DNA of 64,000 nucleotides from Tetracentron sinense (GCA_015143295.1 CM026564.1:16790416-16854415), one strand, 5' to 3'. Counted from the stretch's first letter, positions 33,060 to 44,139 are shown. Made by a program: numbers and translations. Notes: a model not told the origin generated them from the letters alone.

Positions 33060-34013
33060 GTAAAATCCTATATGATAAAACAAATGCGTCGGAGCAGGCT
33101 GCATCGAAAAGGGAGTCCCTATTCGGATTCTATGCGCAACTCTAGGTTACTTTTTTTAGTAAGTTTGAAACTTCGGCAACTTATGAACCTTGTTGCCCAA
33201 ATCGGAAAATTACGTCTAAACTGAATGAAGCCAATTCTTAAACTTAAGATAAATTGAAACGAATGCGTCAGAGTAGACCACATTAAAAAAAGAGTCTCTG
33301 TTGGTATTCTGTGCGCAACTCTAAGTTAATTTTTTAGTAGTTTGAAACTTAAGAAATGTATTATCCATGCTTCCCAAATCGGATAAATGAGAATTAAACT
33401 GAATGAAACCAATTCTAAAAGTTATGGTATATTAAAACAAATGCGTCATAACAGACCACATCAAAGGAGTCTCGATTAGGTTACTTTTTTTTAGTAGTTT
33501 GAAACTAGACAACTTTTGAACCTCGATGCCCAAATACAACAAACAAGGTCTAAATTGAACAAAACAAATTCCAAAAGTTAGGAAAAATTGAAAAAGATGC
33601 GTCTTAGCAGGCCGCGTCGAAAAAGTAGTACTAGTTAGGATCCTGCCCAAAGCTCTAGGTTACTTTTTTTGTAGTTTGAAACTTAGGCAACTTATGAACC
33701 TTGTTTTCCAAATCGGGCAAACGAGGTCTAAACTCAACGAAACAAATGTTAAGAGTTAGGATAGATTGAAACAATTGCATAGTAGCAGACCGTGTCAAAA
33801 AACTAGTCCTAGTTAGGATTCGGTCTGCAGCTTTAGGTTACTTTTTCTAGTAGTTTGAAAATAAGACAACTTATGAACCTCATTGCGCAAATCGGGCAAA
33901 CGAGAATTAAATTGAACAAAACAAATTCTAAAAGTTAGGATAGGTTGAAACAAATGCGACAAAGCAAATCTCGTTGAAAAAGGAGTCCCTATTGGGATTT
34001 TGTCCACTGTAGG
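33060..34013. repeat. Satellite-like tandem array 1, unit about 178 bp
   Basis: Six copies of a unit that begins near AAACAAATGCGTC (33080, 33259, 33437, 33593, 33771, 33950). Spacings are 179, 178, 156, 178 and 179 bp. Each unit holds GGAGTCCC, CTCTAGGTTACTTTTTTTAG, GTTTGAAAC and CAACTTATGAACCT followed by TTGCCCAAATCGG. The same unit forms arrays at 48317-49352 and 51213-52012. There is no coding capacity. The ~178-bp period is in the range of plant satellites. Confidence 0.88.
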
Positions 34014-35922
34014 GTTAATGATAATGGAAGGATTAATCGAATACATAAGTTCATGTGGCGGGATCTTTATTGGTTTATTAACACTGGGATTCAATTGCAA
34101 CATGGATATCTCACGTCACTTGCAATTCCGGTGTCCTTCCTATTAAGGGTCAATGGGATAACACTGGGTAAGTCATGGTTAGAATGTCCCAAAGCAATCT
34201 GAGGAGGTGCTCATAAAGAAATACAAGCTCGTGAAAATAGATTAAATGTTAATTTATTATAATTGATTAATGTTAATCTATAGTTTAGATTAAATGTTAA
34301 TCTAATTTAAATGGGTATTATAATAATTATTTGACCAACCAAATATAAGGGAATATGGGTTTGACCTATATTCATAAAACTCATATAAAAAGGACCTTAT
34401 AGGTGGGCCCAAGCCCATGGGATAGATACCCAAGGTGGCACCTACTATTATGTTCCTTATGTATGTTTAAGGGATTTTGGTTAGTAGATGATTATTAATT
34501 AATTATCATTTATCTAATGAGATTAGATAATTACTTGGCTTTGAAGAGGCAAAAGATAAGAGGATAAACCCCTATCCCTACAAAGTAGCTCATGCCACCC
34601 CTTGCTCACAACCCCTCTTGTGGAGTATCAAAATTGTCTAGAATCCCTATTTTTTAGGGAGTTAGTTATATCCCTATTATTTAGGAATTCTTTTTGTAAA
34701 AGGAAACTTAGATTAGAAGTTTTGTGAAAACAAACCTCTTGTGGATAAACTATGAGCCTATTAATGATAAGTGTGGAGTTATTAGAGATTATGATGGAAA
34801 TTTTATAGCTTGTTTCCATTCGCATTATGGTATTTGTAATAATTATATGGCTGAAACTCGAGCTCTACTAGATGGATTATCTATGTGTTTTGCCTATCAT
34901 TTTAAATATATTGACATTGAATCAGACCCAAAAAGTTTGGTTGATTCTTGGAATGGGACTAATGCTACATCTTGGAAGACTTGGTACTAGGACAAAAAGA
35001 TAAAGTCTTTGTTGCATGATGGGATGGCTTTCCATCATATTTACCATGAAGCTAATGATGTAGCTGATTTTTTTGGCTAATCATAGGTGTAATTCAATGG
35101 ATCATCAAGACTATACTACTTTGAATAGCATTCCAAGGAAAGCTAAAACTTTGATATATTTGGATAAAATAGGGATAGGAAATTTTCGGAAAAATTTTAG
35201 GAGTTAGGTCTTTTTATGCCTTCTGTTTCTTTATATGGGTAAGATTTATGTCTCCCTCCCCCCTTATTTTTGGTGTATTTGTAGGGGTAAGGTTTTATGT
35301 CCCCCCCTTTTGGGTGTCTTTGTAGGGGTAAGGTTTTATGTCCCCCCCCCCCCCCCCCATTTATTTTCTTTATTAATAAACTGGTAAGGGTCTGCCAAAC
35401 CCCCCACTCCTTCTGAGTGACTTTTATTTTTAAAAAAAGTGTTATTATTATTAGAAACTCTAAAAGATAATTATCATTATTAGATAATGATCAAGATATG
35501 GAAAAGATCCACATCTATATATACTCCAAGCCAACACCGTGTGGGAGAGAATTCATTATTATTCAATAATTTTTGTAAGCTATAGAGTGGAGCCTAAGGG
35601 ATTTTCGTGAGATAGGGTTTGCAACTCTAATGATTTTTGTGAGCTAGAGAGTCTACTCCATAATCTCCTTCATCTCTTTGTTCTTCAAAAGCCAATGAAA
35701 GATTTGAAAGCTTCATAGAAATAGCGATGATCGAGTTTGAAATATTTCTTCGAGAAATCTCTACAAAAAGTTTTGAAGTTCTATCGTTTTGTTTGTCACC
35801 TGTGAACATCATTCACCGAGATATTCTTCTTTCTTCAATATAGTTAATATTAAATATTTTCTATGGTGTTAAGATCTTCGGGATCCAGTATTCCGCATAA
35901 TTTTTTATTTGGATTCCCTTCA
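34014..35922 (+). mobile_element. Copia LTR, plus strand, 5'-truncated and split by a LINE
   Basis: It is similar over its length to the minus strand of the solo LTR at 10603-12571: AAGTTCATGTGGCG, CACTGGGATTCAATTGCAAC, ATATCTCACGTCACTTGCAA and GGTCAATGGGATAACA appear in the same order, and it ends GTGTTAAGATCTTCGGGATCC...GGATTCCCTTCA. A TATA box CTATATATAC is near 35515. The left part of the LTR is missing; the satellite array abuts directly. A LINE 3' end interrupts it from about 34735. Confidence 0.75.
34735..35446 (+). pseudogene. LINE 3' end: RNase H domain and 3' UTR with C-tract repeats
   Basis: The translation includes KCGVIRDYDGNFIACFHSHY, MAETRALLDGLSMCF and IDIESDPKSLVDSW, the RNase H domain of plant L1-type LINEs, then a stop and YHEANDVADFLANHRCN-like sequence. 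The 3' UTR holds three copies of a TTTGTAGGGGTAAGGTTTTATGTCCCC unit (about 35220-35360), the last expanded into a run of about 20 C. It ends TTTTTAAAAAAAGTG near 35446. The reverse transcriptase is absent. Confidence 0.75.
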
Positions 35923-37340
35923 ATCTTATCTCTACAGGTTTGGAAATCCGGATTGGTGCAGATATTGCACCATCCAGTCGACTGGATGGTCCCATCCAGA
36001 CGACTGGATAGGCCAGAAATATGGACTCTGGCCTCTGTGCATTAACTCTTCAGATTGCACTCTTTGATCAATCCAAAGATCAATGGAAAATTATCCTATA
36101 CCTTTAAATGATTTTAAAACATGTTTACCATTTTTATAAAAAAAATATATATATAAATATATTTGAATCGAATCAAAGTGCCAAAAATATGAAAATCAGA
36201 TGCGTGCAAAAGTTGCCCCATCCAGTCGACTGGATGGTCCCATCTAAACGACTGGATAGGCCAAAAACATGATTTCAGGCTTTTAACTATTTTCCCAGTT
36301 CCTGAGCTCATTCACGATCATTTAAAAATCAATCTAAATTGTTTTAATGATTATAAGACATTGATTTTAATCTTCTAAAATGTATTTAAAAGTATTTGAA
36401 AACCATTTGGATATTTAAAAATCATAAAAATGGATTTTGGGATGATTGACATCATCCAAACAACTGAATGAAAGTCTAGATTCAACGTCTGGATTGTGCG
36501 ATCATCTAGATGACTAGATGCTTGCATCCAGTTGACTGGATGACCCGTGAAAGTTAATTAATGCTTCCAACGGCTATATTTAAAACGGGAAGATCACATT
36601 AAATGCATCTCCAACAGTCATAATTGTCTGGGATCTATAAATAGAGATTAAATATGAATGATTTGGTAGGAATGCTACAATCCAAATCACCTGGATCTCA
36701 TTCATCATTGTTCTATGTGAAAAATCTCCAAAATCCTCATACTCTATTTTCTGAGTTTTTCAACGCCCACTGTCGAATGACTTTATTAGAAATCAAAGAG
36801 TGTTATTCAATTAAGATTCAGCTCATTTGAGGAGCTTTTTAAGAGTGTTATTAAACTCCAATCCAGCTCAGTGTAGAATTATTTCAGATAGCTAAATCCA
36901 AAATCTTTCATTGTAAAAGAAAGTCAAGAATCTAGGATTCTTGCAACTGAAGCTACTGCTTCGTTTTCACCAAGAGAGGTTTGAGCTCTTGTGGTGTAAA
37001 GGCTCCATCCCGGCCTAAAGGAGGGATTGTAAGGGTTCTGTCTCGACCTAGAAGAGAGGCTGTAACAGTTTTGACTTCACCTGGGAAGAAGTTTGTGCGA
37101 TTAAGGAATCGTGGTGAATCCTCTAGCTAGAATAGCTTGAGGTAGGGAGTAGGCTGGATTTGTCGAACCTCATGAACAAGTCTTGATGTTTGATTCTCTG
37201 ACTCTAACTCCTTTAATTTTTGTATTGCTTTGATTATTCTTAGTAGTTGCATAAATATCATTTCCGCATAAAAAGACTTAGAGTCTAAATTTTAAATCTG
37301 CCATAGACCCTATTCACCCCCCTTTAGGGTCAATACCTGG
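35923..37340 (+). mobile_element. Second copia-type LTR-like region with TATA box
   Basis: A TATA box ATCTATAAATAGAG lies near 36635, and the segment ends CTATTCACCCCCCTTTAGGG near 37307-37327, a wording common at copia LTR ends. Two blocks of about 45 bp containing the palindrome CCATCCAGTCGACTGGATGG recur 247 bp apart (35971, 36218), with a decayed third near 36525. The TG start was not located and no internal domain follows, so boundaries are uncertain. Confidence 0.45.
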
Positions 37341-37354
37341 CCAATATGTTCTCC

Positions 37355-38646
37355 TCATTTTTGTTGCCCCCTTATTAAGTAGGGAAGGTAGACATGTTCA
37401 AAACGCCACATCATTGCAGTTGGTGACTTGAGTATCGTGGGGATCAATGAGGTGTTGTCTGAATTGGGGTTTTCGCCATATCTTCTAACCAGACTAGTGC
37501 CTAATATATCAGGGGCCGCTATATTCATATTTTTAAAAAGTGAATCCTGCCATAGAAAAAACAAAGTCAGCACATTATATATATTAGTTGTCAAATTTTG
37601 AACATATTAAACTTTGATTGTTAACTTACTCTAAACAACTTATTTGCAAAAAAGTATTTATAGGTGAATATGTCGGGGTAGCGCACATGCCTCTCAGATA
37701 ATAAAATCATGTAGGCGTCCATTTCCTAAAAATATTAAAGTATGTTAGTGCATAGTTTAATATGCTAATTTTAAAAATAAATATTTGTAGAAAATCCCTC
37801 CATTACTTAATTCCCGAACCAGCAAGTAGGGGATGACACTTCATGCACAACCTTCAGAGTGATGAATAGGGTACCAACTCTGTTGCATCTGGGCAATTCA
37901 TCATCCTTCTTCCTACATAGTTTGACAAACTTCATCATCTATCTATGTTCGACTTCAGATATATGTCTAAGTAGATTCAAAATTAGCTCATCCATTGACG
38001 CCTTTCTCTTAGTGGCTTTCTCATTCCGAGCATTATACCAGGGAGACCGCATCCACTGAGAGTCGAAGCGGACCCTCTTCGCCTTCTGAGGCGGTGCCTC
38101 ATGGACTATCAGATTCATAGTCATGAGTGAGTCTACACTAACTGGTGTAGCGAAATTCACTGGTGTAGCATCAAATACCTTCTGCAAACAAAATTGTAGA
38201 AGTCAAATCAGTAGCAAACGTAACAAATTTAGTGTAAAACAATTGTGCAAATCATTTACCTCATTATACTGTACAACAAAAGTGGAGACTGTAGTCTCCT
38301 CATGGTGTAGTAGAGACTGTTCGACTGACCTTTGTCTTTTTTTGATAGACGTAGCCGGTGTGCTTCCTCGAGGGATCGTCATCCTGTACTGCAAATACAA
38401 TTATCAGTTTATCAAATGGGAAATTGTGTGTGTTTTTTTTTTCCTTTCAAAATAAAATAGAGTACTTACCCTACAAACTTCCTCATTCAACTGTCTAACC
38501 TCCTCACTCAATTTTTTTATAGTCGCCTCGAGGCGGCCTTCACTCGTACAAATATCGGCTTTATGGTTTTCATCGCTCCTCATAATAGCCTCATCAATGT
38601 AGAGCTTGAGCTGGTCCAAGGCTGATAAAGACCTCGCAAAAGCCAA
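37355..38646 (-). pseudogene. Multi-exon minus-strand gene remnant, Ulp1/C48 peptidase-like
   Basis: Minus-strand exons with good splice sites are 38646-38470 (coiled-coil-like, IKKLSEEVRQLNEEVCR), 38391-38261 (MTIPRGSTPATSIKKRQR), 38181 to about 37800 (basic, FDATPVNFATPVSV, with a stop near 37938), about 37727-37640 (EMDAYMILLSERHVRYPDIF) and 37560-37355 (PTAMMWRFEHVYLPYLIRGQQ). MDAYMxLLxxR followed by a hydrophobic HVYxPYLI motif resembles the start of the Ulp1-type C48 peptidase domain carried by many plant transposons and small gene families. The catalytic His, Asp and Cys are not present in the window part. The family call is tentative. Confidence 0.42.
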
Positions 38647-38683
38647 ACTTCTTCAAGATAAAAAAATAAAGTTCTATTTCATG

Positions 38684-39008
38684 TGATCTAAGCCTTTGCC
38701 ATGTCAAGTTTAATAATTAATTTCTTTCCAAAAGATTTTCTGTCAGTTTCGTTGATCATTTATTGCGCAATCGTAATTTTATCGATGATGTTCATGCCCT
38801 CGATAAATCCACTTTGCTCCTCTGAAACTATTTTTGAAAGCATAGTTGCAAGACGAACTGCCAATATCTTGGAAAACATCTTATTGGTAGGACAATAGTC
38901 TACAAATGTATTAGGATCTTCACACATATCAATCAAAGTTATAGCTGTAGCATTAACTGACTTAGGAATTAGAGGATTGAAGAAAAAGTATCTCACGACC
39001 ATAAGCAA
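38684..39008 (-). pseudogene. LINE reverse transcriptase fragment
   Basis: The minus-strand frame 39008-38760 reads NPLIPKSVNATAITLID, EDPNTFVDYCPTNKMFSKIL and SEEQSGFIEGMNIIDKITIAQ. These match the early LINE RT motifs (LIPKxxxPxxxxDYRPISL...ILAxRL...SxxQSAFxxGRxIxDNI). The next residues, at 38740-38684, read KKLIIKLDMAKA, the LDMxKAYD motif. The active-site YADD is not present, so only about 110 codons survive. It lies directly upstream, on the same strand, of the Ulp1-like remnant. Confidence 0.78.
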
Positions 39009-40163
39009 ATCATTCTAAATGATGTCCCAACAAACTCTGAATTGCTATCTTTCACTCTTTTGCTAATCATCATTGTTTCCATATTTGCCCTCTATTGTTT
39101 TATTTATTTTCTATTTTATCCTATATAGTGAACAAATCATAAATAAATACGTGGACAAATAATCGAAGATAAGAGAATTTCTATATTTTCTTTTTATTTA
39201 TTTTCAAAAATAATTTAATATATGGAAATTGCTATATTTTCTATTAAAAAACAAAAAAAAACTAGGATATGGGAATTGCTATATTTTCTCATTAGGGCCC
39301 GTTCTTTTGCGAAGACTTAAAAGGTCTGACACTTTGTAAGTTTTGCAATATAAAAAATAAAATTATAAAAATAATAAAAAAGTAAAAAATACATTCGAAC
39401 TACTATTGGTCATATTTATTTTTAGAGCAGTGCTTAGCGGACCCATGAGTCTGTTTCATATCGTACCCCCGTGTCCTTGTGTCCCTTTTAACACCCCTTT
39501 AACCCTGGTTAAGCTTAACTAAATTAAAACTAAGATTTTGAGTTTTTTATTTTTGAAAAACCATGGTTGGATTTCATAACCCTAGGGGCGAGTGAATCTT
39601 AACCACAGTAGGTGAGTATTTAAAATTGGGGCGTGGACTAATGAGAACTGGCCAGACCATTCCGTTATAAAATGGGAACCACACGTATATTAACTATTTT
39701 CTTTATTGTTATCGAGAATTCGAATAAGCTATACAAGGGTTTTGCTAGGCCTGCTCATGCAACACCTAAGCTAAGTAATTATATGATACCCGTATGAATT
39801 CAGATCTCTCCGATTCAACTAGGATTCAAGATCGAGGAAAGGAAGTTTGGAATGAAAATTACAAATAAAAAATTGAAGAGGGTTACTTTTGTAATTTTTA
39901 AAACATATTTAAGAGTATATAATTTAATTTTACTGGAAAATGACTTACGGGTTATTGAAATGAAAGTCACTTTTCGATAAAGTGCTTTTTTTTTGTAAAA
40001 CATTTTACTTGCACATGATTTTATGCTCAAAGAAACACACAAAAATGACATTTTCCATGGATTTTATTTGTTTTCCCCAGTTTTACATCGAAACAAATGG
40101 GGCAATATGAAAAAATATCTTGTAACTTTGATATTATAAGTTTGAATATGATTTTTCAGAGAA
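39009..40163. other. Gene-free AT-rich stretch
   Basis: No gene. TAGGGCCCGTTCTTTTGCG near 39293 looks like a DNA-transposon terminus, but no partner was found. 39440-39660 holds the dispersed ACCCTAGGG...GTGAATCTTAACCACAG repeat also seen near 1800 and 3730. Confidence 0.4.
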
Positions 40164-41107
40164 GGTTTGTTCACTTCTAAATTTTACTATTTCACGTGGT
40201 TCTAAATTTCAAACTTTGAAAAAATATCATCCAACTCTGAAATTGGAAGCTTGAATATGAATTTCTAGAACAGGTTAGTTCACCTCTAAATTCTACCATT
40301 TCATTATGATTCTAAAATTTAAACTTTGTTTGCACGTAAATCATTTACGATGAAAGAGCTTTTACTGTTAAATATTAATTTTTCACTCAATTTTTGTTAT
40401 TGGTTGCATTATTGAAAAGTAGGAAGAAAATTTTTTGTAAAATATATTTTTAAAAATAAAAAAATAAGAAAATAAAAATATAACAGAATGTGCAATGCAT
40501 GAATAAGTGAATCATAAGGAATTTTTTTTTTAAAAAAATATTATTATTTCTAAAAATGAAGGTTAGATTATTTAACCCTAGGGATGGGTGAAACTTAAAC
40601 ATAGTTAATGGATTTGAAAGGTGAAATGTAGCAAGCTTAGGAAGTGTGCGTGTACCACCCAACACTACTTTACCGCATGTTCCACACTAACTCTCAAGAC
40701 TAACTTAACTAGAATTAAAAAAATCGTTAGAAAAACACATAAAAAACCAACATCTGGTTGTCAGAACAGATGGGTAAGAGCTGATTTAGATATGATCTGA
40801 GGTCATAAAAGGTAAGAAAAAAGACCAGATATTGTAGATGAACCCACCAATAAATCACCACCACCTGATCCCTCCAAACCCATCCTCACCCTTAATCTAA
40901 AATTTTCCTAATTAAAATTCAGATCAGAAATAAGTCGACCATTGGGGGGCCTTTTATAATAAATCCTTACCTACGCTCCCTTACTTTTATTTTTATTTTT
41001 GTTGGCTTCAATCCGCTCCCGTACTTTACCCTCTTTCATTCTCTCATTGACAGACATAATCTCCGTGTCTCTACTCTCTTCATCTCCTTCACGCCATGGC
41101 CATCACC
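40164..41107 (+). repeat. Direct duplication, copy A (about 944 bp), ends in promoter-like sequence
   Basis: GGTTTGTTCACTTCTAAATT at 40164 recurs as GGTTTGTTCACCTCTAAATT at 41108, and the order of all later blocks is conserved (CACGTAAATCATTTACGATG, ATATAACAGAATGTGCAATG, AACCCTAGGGATGGGTGAAT, GTCGACCATTGGGG, ACGCTCCCTTAC). Copy A ends with a CT-rich leader and CGCCATGGCCATCACC. Duplication boundary at 41107/41108. Confidence 0.85.
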
Positions 41108-41905
41108 GGTTTGTTCACCTCTAAATTTTACTATTTCATGTTGTTGTAAATTTCGAGCTTTGAAAAAATATCATCAAACTCTGAAATTGGTAGGTTAGTT
41201 CACCTCTAAATTCTACCATTTCATTATGATCTAAAATTTAAACTTTGTTTGCACGTAAATCATTTATGACGAAAAAGCTTATACCGTAAAATATTAATTT
41301 TCCACTTAATTTTTGTTATTGGTTGCATTATTGAAAGTAAGGAAGAAATTTTTTTGTAAAATATATATTTTAAAATAAAAAAAATAAGAAAATCAAAATA
41401 TAACAGAATATGCAATGCATGAATAAATAAATTATAAGGAAAATGTTAGTTTTTTTTTAAAATATTATTATTTCTAAAAATGAAGGTTAAATTATTTAAC
41501 CCTAGGGATGGGTGAATCTTAAACATAGTTAATGAATTTGAAAGGTGAAATGTAGCAAGCTTAGGAGGTGTGCGTGAACCACCCAACACTACTTTACCAC
41601 ATGTTCCACACTAACCCTTAAGACTAACCTAACTAGAATAAAAAAAATTGTTAAAAAAACTCATAAACCACAACCACTTGAACACCATCCAAACCCATCC
41701 TGACCCTTAATCTAAAATGTCCCTAATTAAAATTCACAATGCAAACAAGTCGACCGTTGGGGTGCCTTTTATAGTAAATCCTTACCCACGCTCCCTTATA
41801 TATATATATATATTTTTTTTTTTGGGGTTCAAACCGCTCCCTTGCTTTACCGTCTTTCATTCTCCGTCTTTGAAAGACTATCATCATCGCCGGCTCCCCG
41901 GCCAA
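41108..41905 (+). repeat. Direct duplication, copy B, just upstream of the MGGC exon
   Basis: This is the second copy of 40164-41107, with an internal deletion of about 25 bp near 41190 and a TA-repeat at 41798-41812 in place of the T/A-rich tract of copy A. Its CT-rich end leads directly into the exons that follow, so it is the likely promoter and 5' UTR source for the chimeric locus. No clear TATA box beyond the TA-repeat. Confidence 0.75.
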
Positions 41906-41907
41906 TG

Positions 41908-42548
41908 TCGAGGAAAGACACCGTCATTCTTGGCCTTGATGGCCCAGAGGCCTCTTCTCTTGCGGCGCCATTGATGAGCTTGGAAGTCTCTGCAACTCTC
42001 AAACGACGAGTATCTCATCCTTTCTTCATCTTCTTCTTCTGTAATCTTTCTCTGTCGATTACAGATATCGGAAAATGGGAGGCTGTGCAACCAAGCCAAA
42101 GGTCTTGAAGGCTGAAGACAATACGGTCCCGGAGCCGGCTCCGGCGAAGGACGAGTCTTGTACGGACTCTGATGCGAAGATCGCCGGAGGAACGGAGGAG
42201 ATCGGAGCTGTGAAGGTCGAAGTAGGTGATGGAGAGAAGGAGAAGGTGGATGATGATAAGGTAGATGAGCAAGGAAAAAAGCCTCGATCTCTCGGTCTCT
42301 TGTTGGAGGTAAATTTTTTGAAAAAAAATATGAAATTATTTTTCTGAAGATTTGATGAATCTATTAGGAATGTTTTTTTTTATTTTGATTTGATGTTCTG
42401 TGGTTTCTGCTTTTCTCTCCTTGATTTGTTGATTGAATGAATGATTCTTAGTTTCTATGTTTCTTGATTTGTGCTAACCATAGGCTTCTTCTCCTGCGGC
42501 GCCATAGATGAGCTTAGGAAGTCTCTGCAACTCTCACTCTCTTCCAAG
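41908..42548 (+). repeat. Short internal duplication GGCGCCATNGATGAGCTT
   Basis: About 55 bp around 41951-42003 (TCTTGCGGCGCCATTGATGA, GTCTCTGCAACTCTC) recurs at 42482-42536 (TCCTGCGGCGCCATAGATGA, GTCTCTGCAACTCTC). The two flank the MGGC exon in direct orientation, about 530 bp apart. Confidence 0.75.
42075..42308 (+). CDS. Exon 1 of a small acidic MGGC protein, predicted N-myristoylated
   Basis: The open exon of 78 codons starts MGGCATKPKVLK and ends at a good donor (GGAG then GTAAAT) in phase 0. Gly2 with Thr6 fits the plant N-myristoyltransferase consensus, and Cys4 could be palmitoylated, so membrane attachment is predicted. The rest is acidic and low in complexity (EKEKVDDDKVDEQGKKPRSL). 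Short unnamed plant proteins beginning MGGCATKPK are known to me, without a defined function. The next exons downstream (42824-42855, 42941-43040) join in frame but encode an unrelated domain. Whether it is transcribed cannot be told from sequence. Confidence 0.5.
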
Positions 42549-42823
42549 AGAAACGGTAGAACCCTAGAAACCTTAATATAGAGCGGAAGCTATCCTCGTG
42601 CGTGCGTATTTCTGCTCGAAACCCTAGGGTTAACCCTGCACGAACGAGAGGACGATGTTCGGGGGAGGTGAAAAGGAAACCCTATCTCCGATAAACACGA
42701 TGTCTTCTACACGGAATTCATTTTTTTTTTAAAATGTGATTTTCAGGGTTTTGTCCTATATGCAATTTGGAGTTTTTTTGGTTGTGTTTTTTGATTTACC
42801 TAATTTTTTTTCCCTTTAAGCAG

Positions 42824-42855
42824 GAGAAGAACGATCTATCTGGAAGATCCAGGAA
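42824..42855 (+). pseudogene. Small 32-bp exon upstream of the BAH exon
   Basis: Bounded by TTTAAGCAG and by AGGAA followed by GTAAGT, a strong donor. It encodes EKNDLSGRSR plus two bases, entering the next exon in the right phase. It may belong to the MGGC gene or to the chromomethylase fragment. Confidence 0.4.
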
Positions 42856-42940
42856 GTAAGTCTGTATTTTTTATTATTTATGTTTATTTTTTCCTTAAAT
42901 TTTTATTTGTTCATATCATTCAGTTATCTGATTGGTGCAG

Positions 42941-43040
42941 TTCCGGTGAAGAAGTGGAGGTTTTGCAAGCGCGGTGCCATTACAGTCAAGCAGAGGTAGA
43001 TGGATGCATATTCAATCTCAACGATGATGCCTATGTTAAA
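42941..43040 (+). pseudogene. Chromomethylase-like BAH-domain exon fragment
   Basis: The exon lies between TTGGTGCAG and AAA followed by GTGAGT. It encodes SGEEVEVLQARCHYSQAEVD and then FNLNDDAYVK. The spacing CHYxxAxVDGxxxxLxDDAYVK is the start of the BAH domain in plant chromomethylases (CMT), which maintain CHG DNA methylation. The following BAH exon (with DYI and WFFRAEDT-type motifs), the methyltransferase and the chromodomain are absent in the next kilobases. It is a single-exon fragment. Splice sites remain usable and join in frame with the MGGC exon. Confidence 0.68.
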
Positions 43041-44035
43041 GTGAGTTTTTATTTCTTTCCCTGTTGTTTCCTCTCTGGGTTTCTTTTTCCGAAGATATAA
43101 AATTCTTAGGAATGATTTCATTTGAAAGGGTATTGATAGATTAACAAGTTACTGCTACGAATCTTTAATCGTAATCGCTCTCTTTTAATGAAAACCAGAA
43201 CATTCATAATCTCTCTTACTTTTTTTGGTGTTTTTGGTTTCACCTTGAGTCTCTCATCTGTTTCTCTGTTTTGCAGGGTTCTTTTCCTTTCTTTTCTTAT
43301 TTTTCGTGTATATTTATTTCAATTCTAACATCATGGATGGAGGATTCTCTAGCAAATTGTCTCGATTACGTCTCCAAGAACAGATCCATTGGAAGAGAAA
43401 TTCGTGTGAAAATGTATGTGGATCATTGATTTCTATAATACCAATTCGTTTTATTGTGATTGATTTGAATTTCTGTTTTAGGGGGTTTTTTTTTCTCATT
43501 GGTTCTTGTAATTTCCTGAATTCTTGGTTTTTTTTCCTGTAATCAATGCTTTTGTGGGCATTTTATATTGGGTTCAAGCTGTTTATATCTCGATTCACTA
43601 GAAAACATGTGTGAATCATTGAAATTCTCTGGTTCCCTTTTTCTTTTATTGACCTTATGGTTTGAATTTGCATTCAATAAAGGTTACTTTTTTTGCTTCA
43701 TGATGGCTATAGTAGGGTTTTCTCTGTCTCTTTTTCTTTTCAACGGGGAAAAAGAGAATTTGGAGATGTATTAATTTTTTATTGCTTTTGTTTTAAAGTA
43801 ATTGATATTTCCATTTCCATTTCCTACACATCGAACCTAAATTGCATGGTTGATTCAATTACCTTTTCTTCATTTTCTCTTGTGTTTTTTTTTAAATAAT
43901 TTTTTTCCCAAATGGTTCCTCAGCTTTGTACACATATCTCGCTCAAAACCTAAGTTTGCTTGCCTTTAGGAGATTTTAGTATTTTACCATCTCTCTCTCT
44001 CTCTCTTATTTTAAGTCTTGGATCTTTTGGTGTAG
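43041..44035 (+). other. Intron-like stretch, T-rich
   Basis: T-rich plant-intron composition. Small frames (43306-43542, 43568-43774) show no recognisable domain. CTCTCTCTCTCTCT at 43991-44004 precedes the reticulon acceptor. Confidence 0.4.
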
Positions 44036-44139
44036 TTGCTGATGTTTTCTTATGGAGGAACAAGAAGATTTCAGCCGGTGCACTTGGTGGCGCCACCGCA
44101 ATGTGGGTTCTCTTCGAATTGCTTGAATACCACCTTCTG
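44036..44139 (+). pseudogene. Reticulon-like protein B (RTNLB) exon fragment
   Basis: After the acceptor TTGGTGTAG the exon encodes [14 protein letters not shown], then [16 protein letters not shown]. This is the beginning of the plant reticulon homology domain (ADVFLWRxKKxSxxxLxxATxxWVLFExxEYxLL), an ER-membrane-shaping hairpin. The match stops sharply after YHLL; the expected continuation (LVCH and the second hydrophobic hairpin) is replaced by unrelated codons and a stop at 44164. No upstream RTNLB exon is present. Confidence 0.82.

Noticed and set aside
41717..42108. Overlapping frames upstream of the MGGC exon as separate proteins
   Set aside because: They cross the TA-repeat and CT-rich leader, and overlap each other on both strands. 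Only the MGGC frame has family-like start residues and a matching donor.
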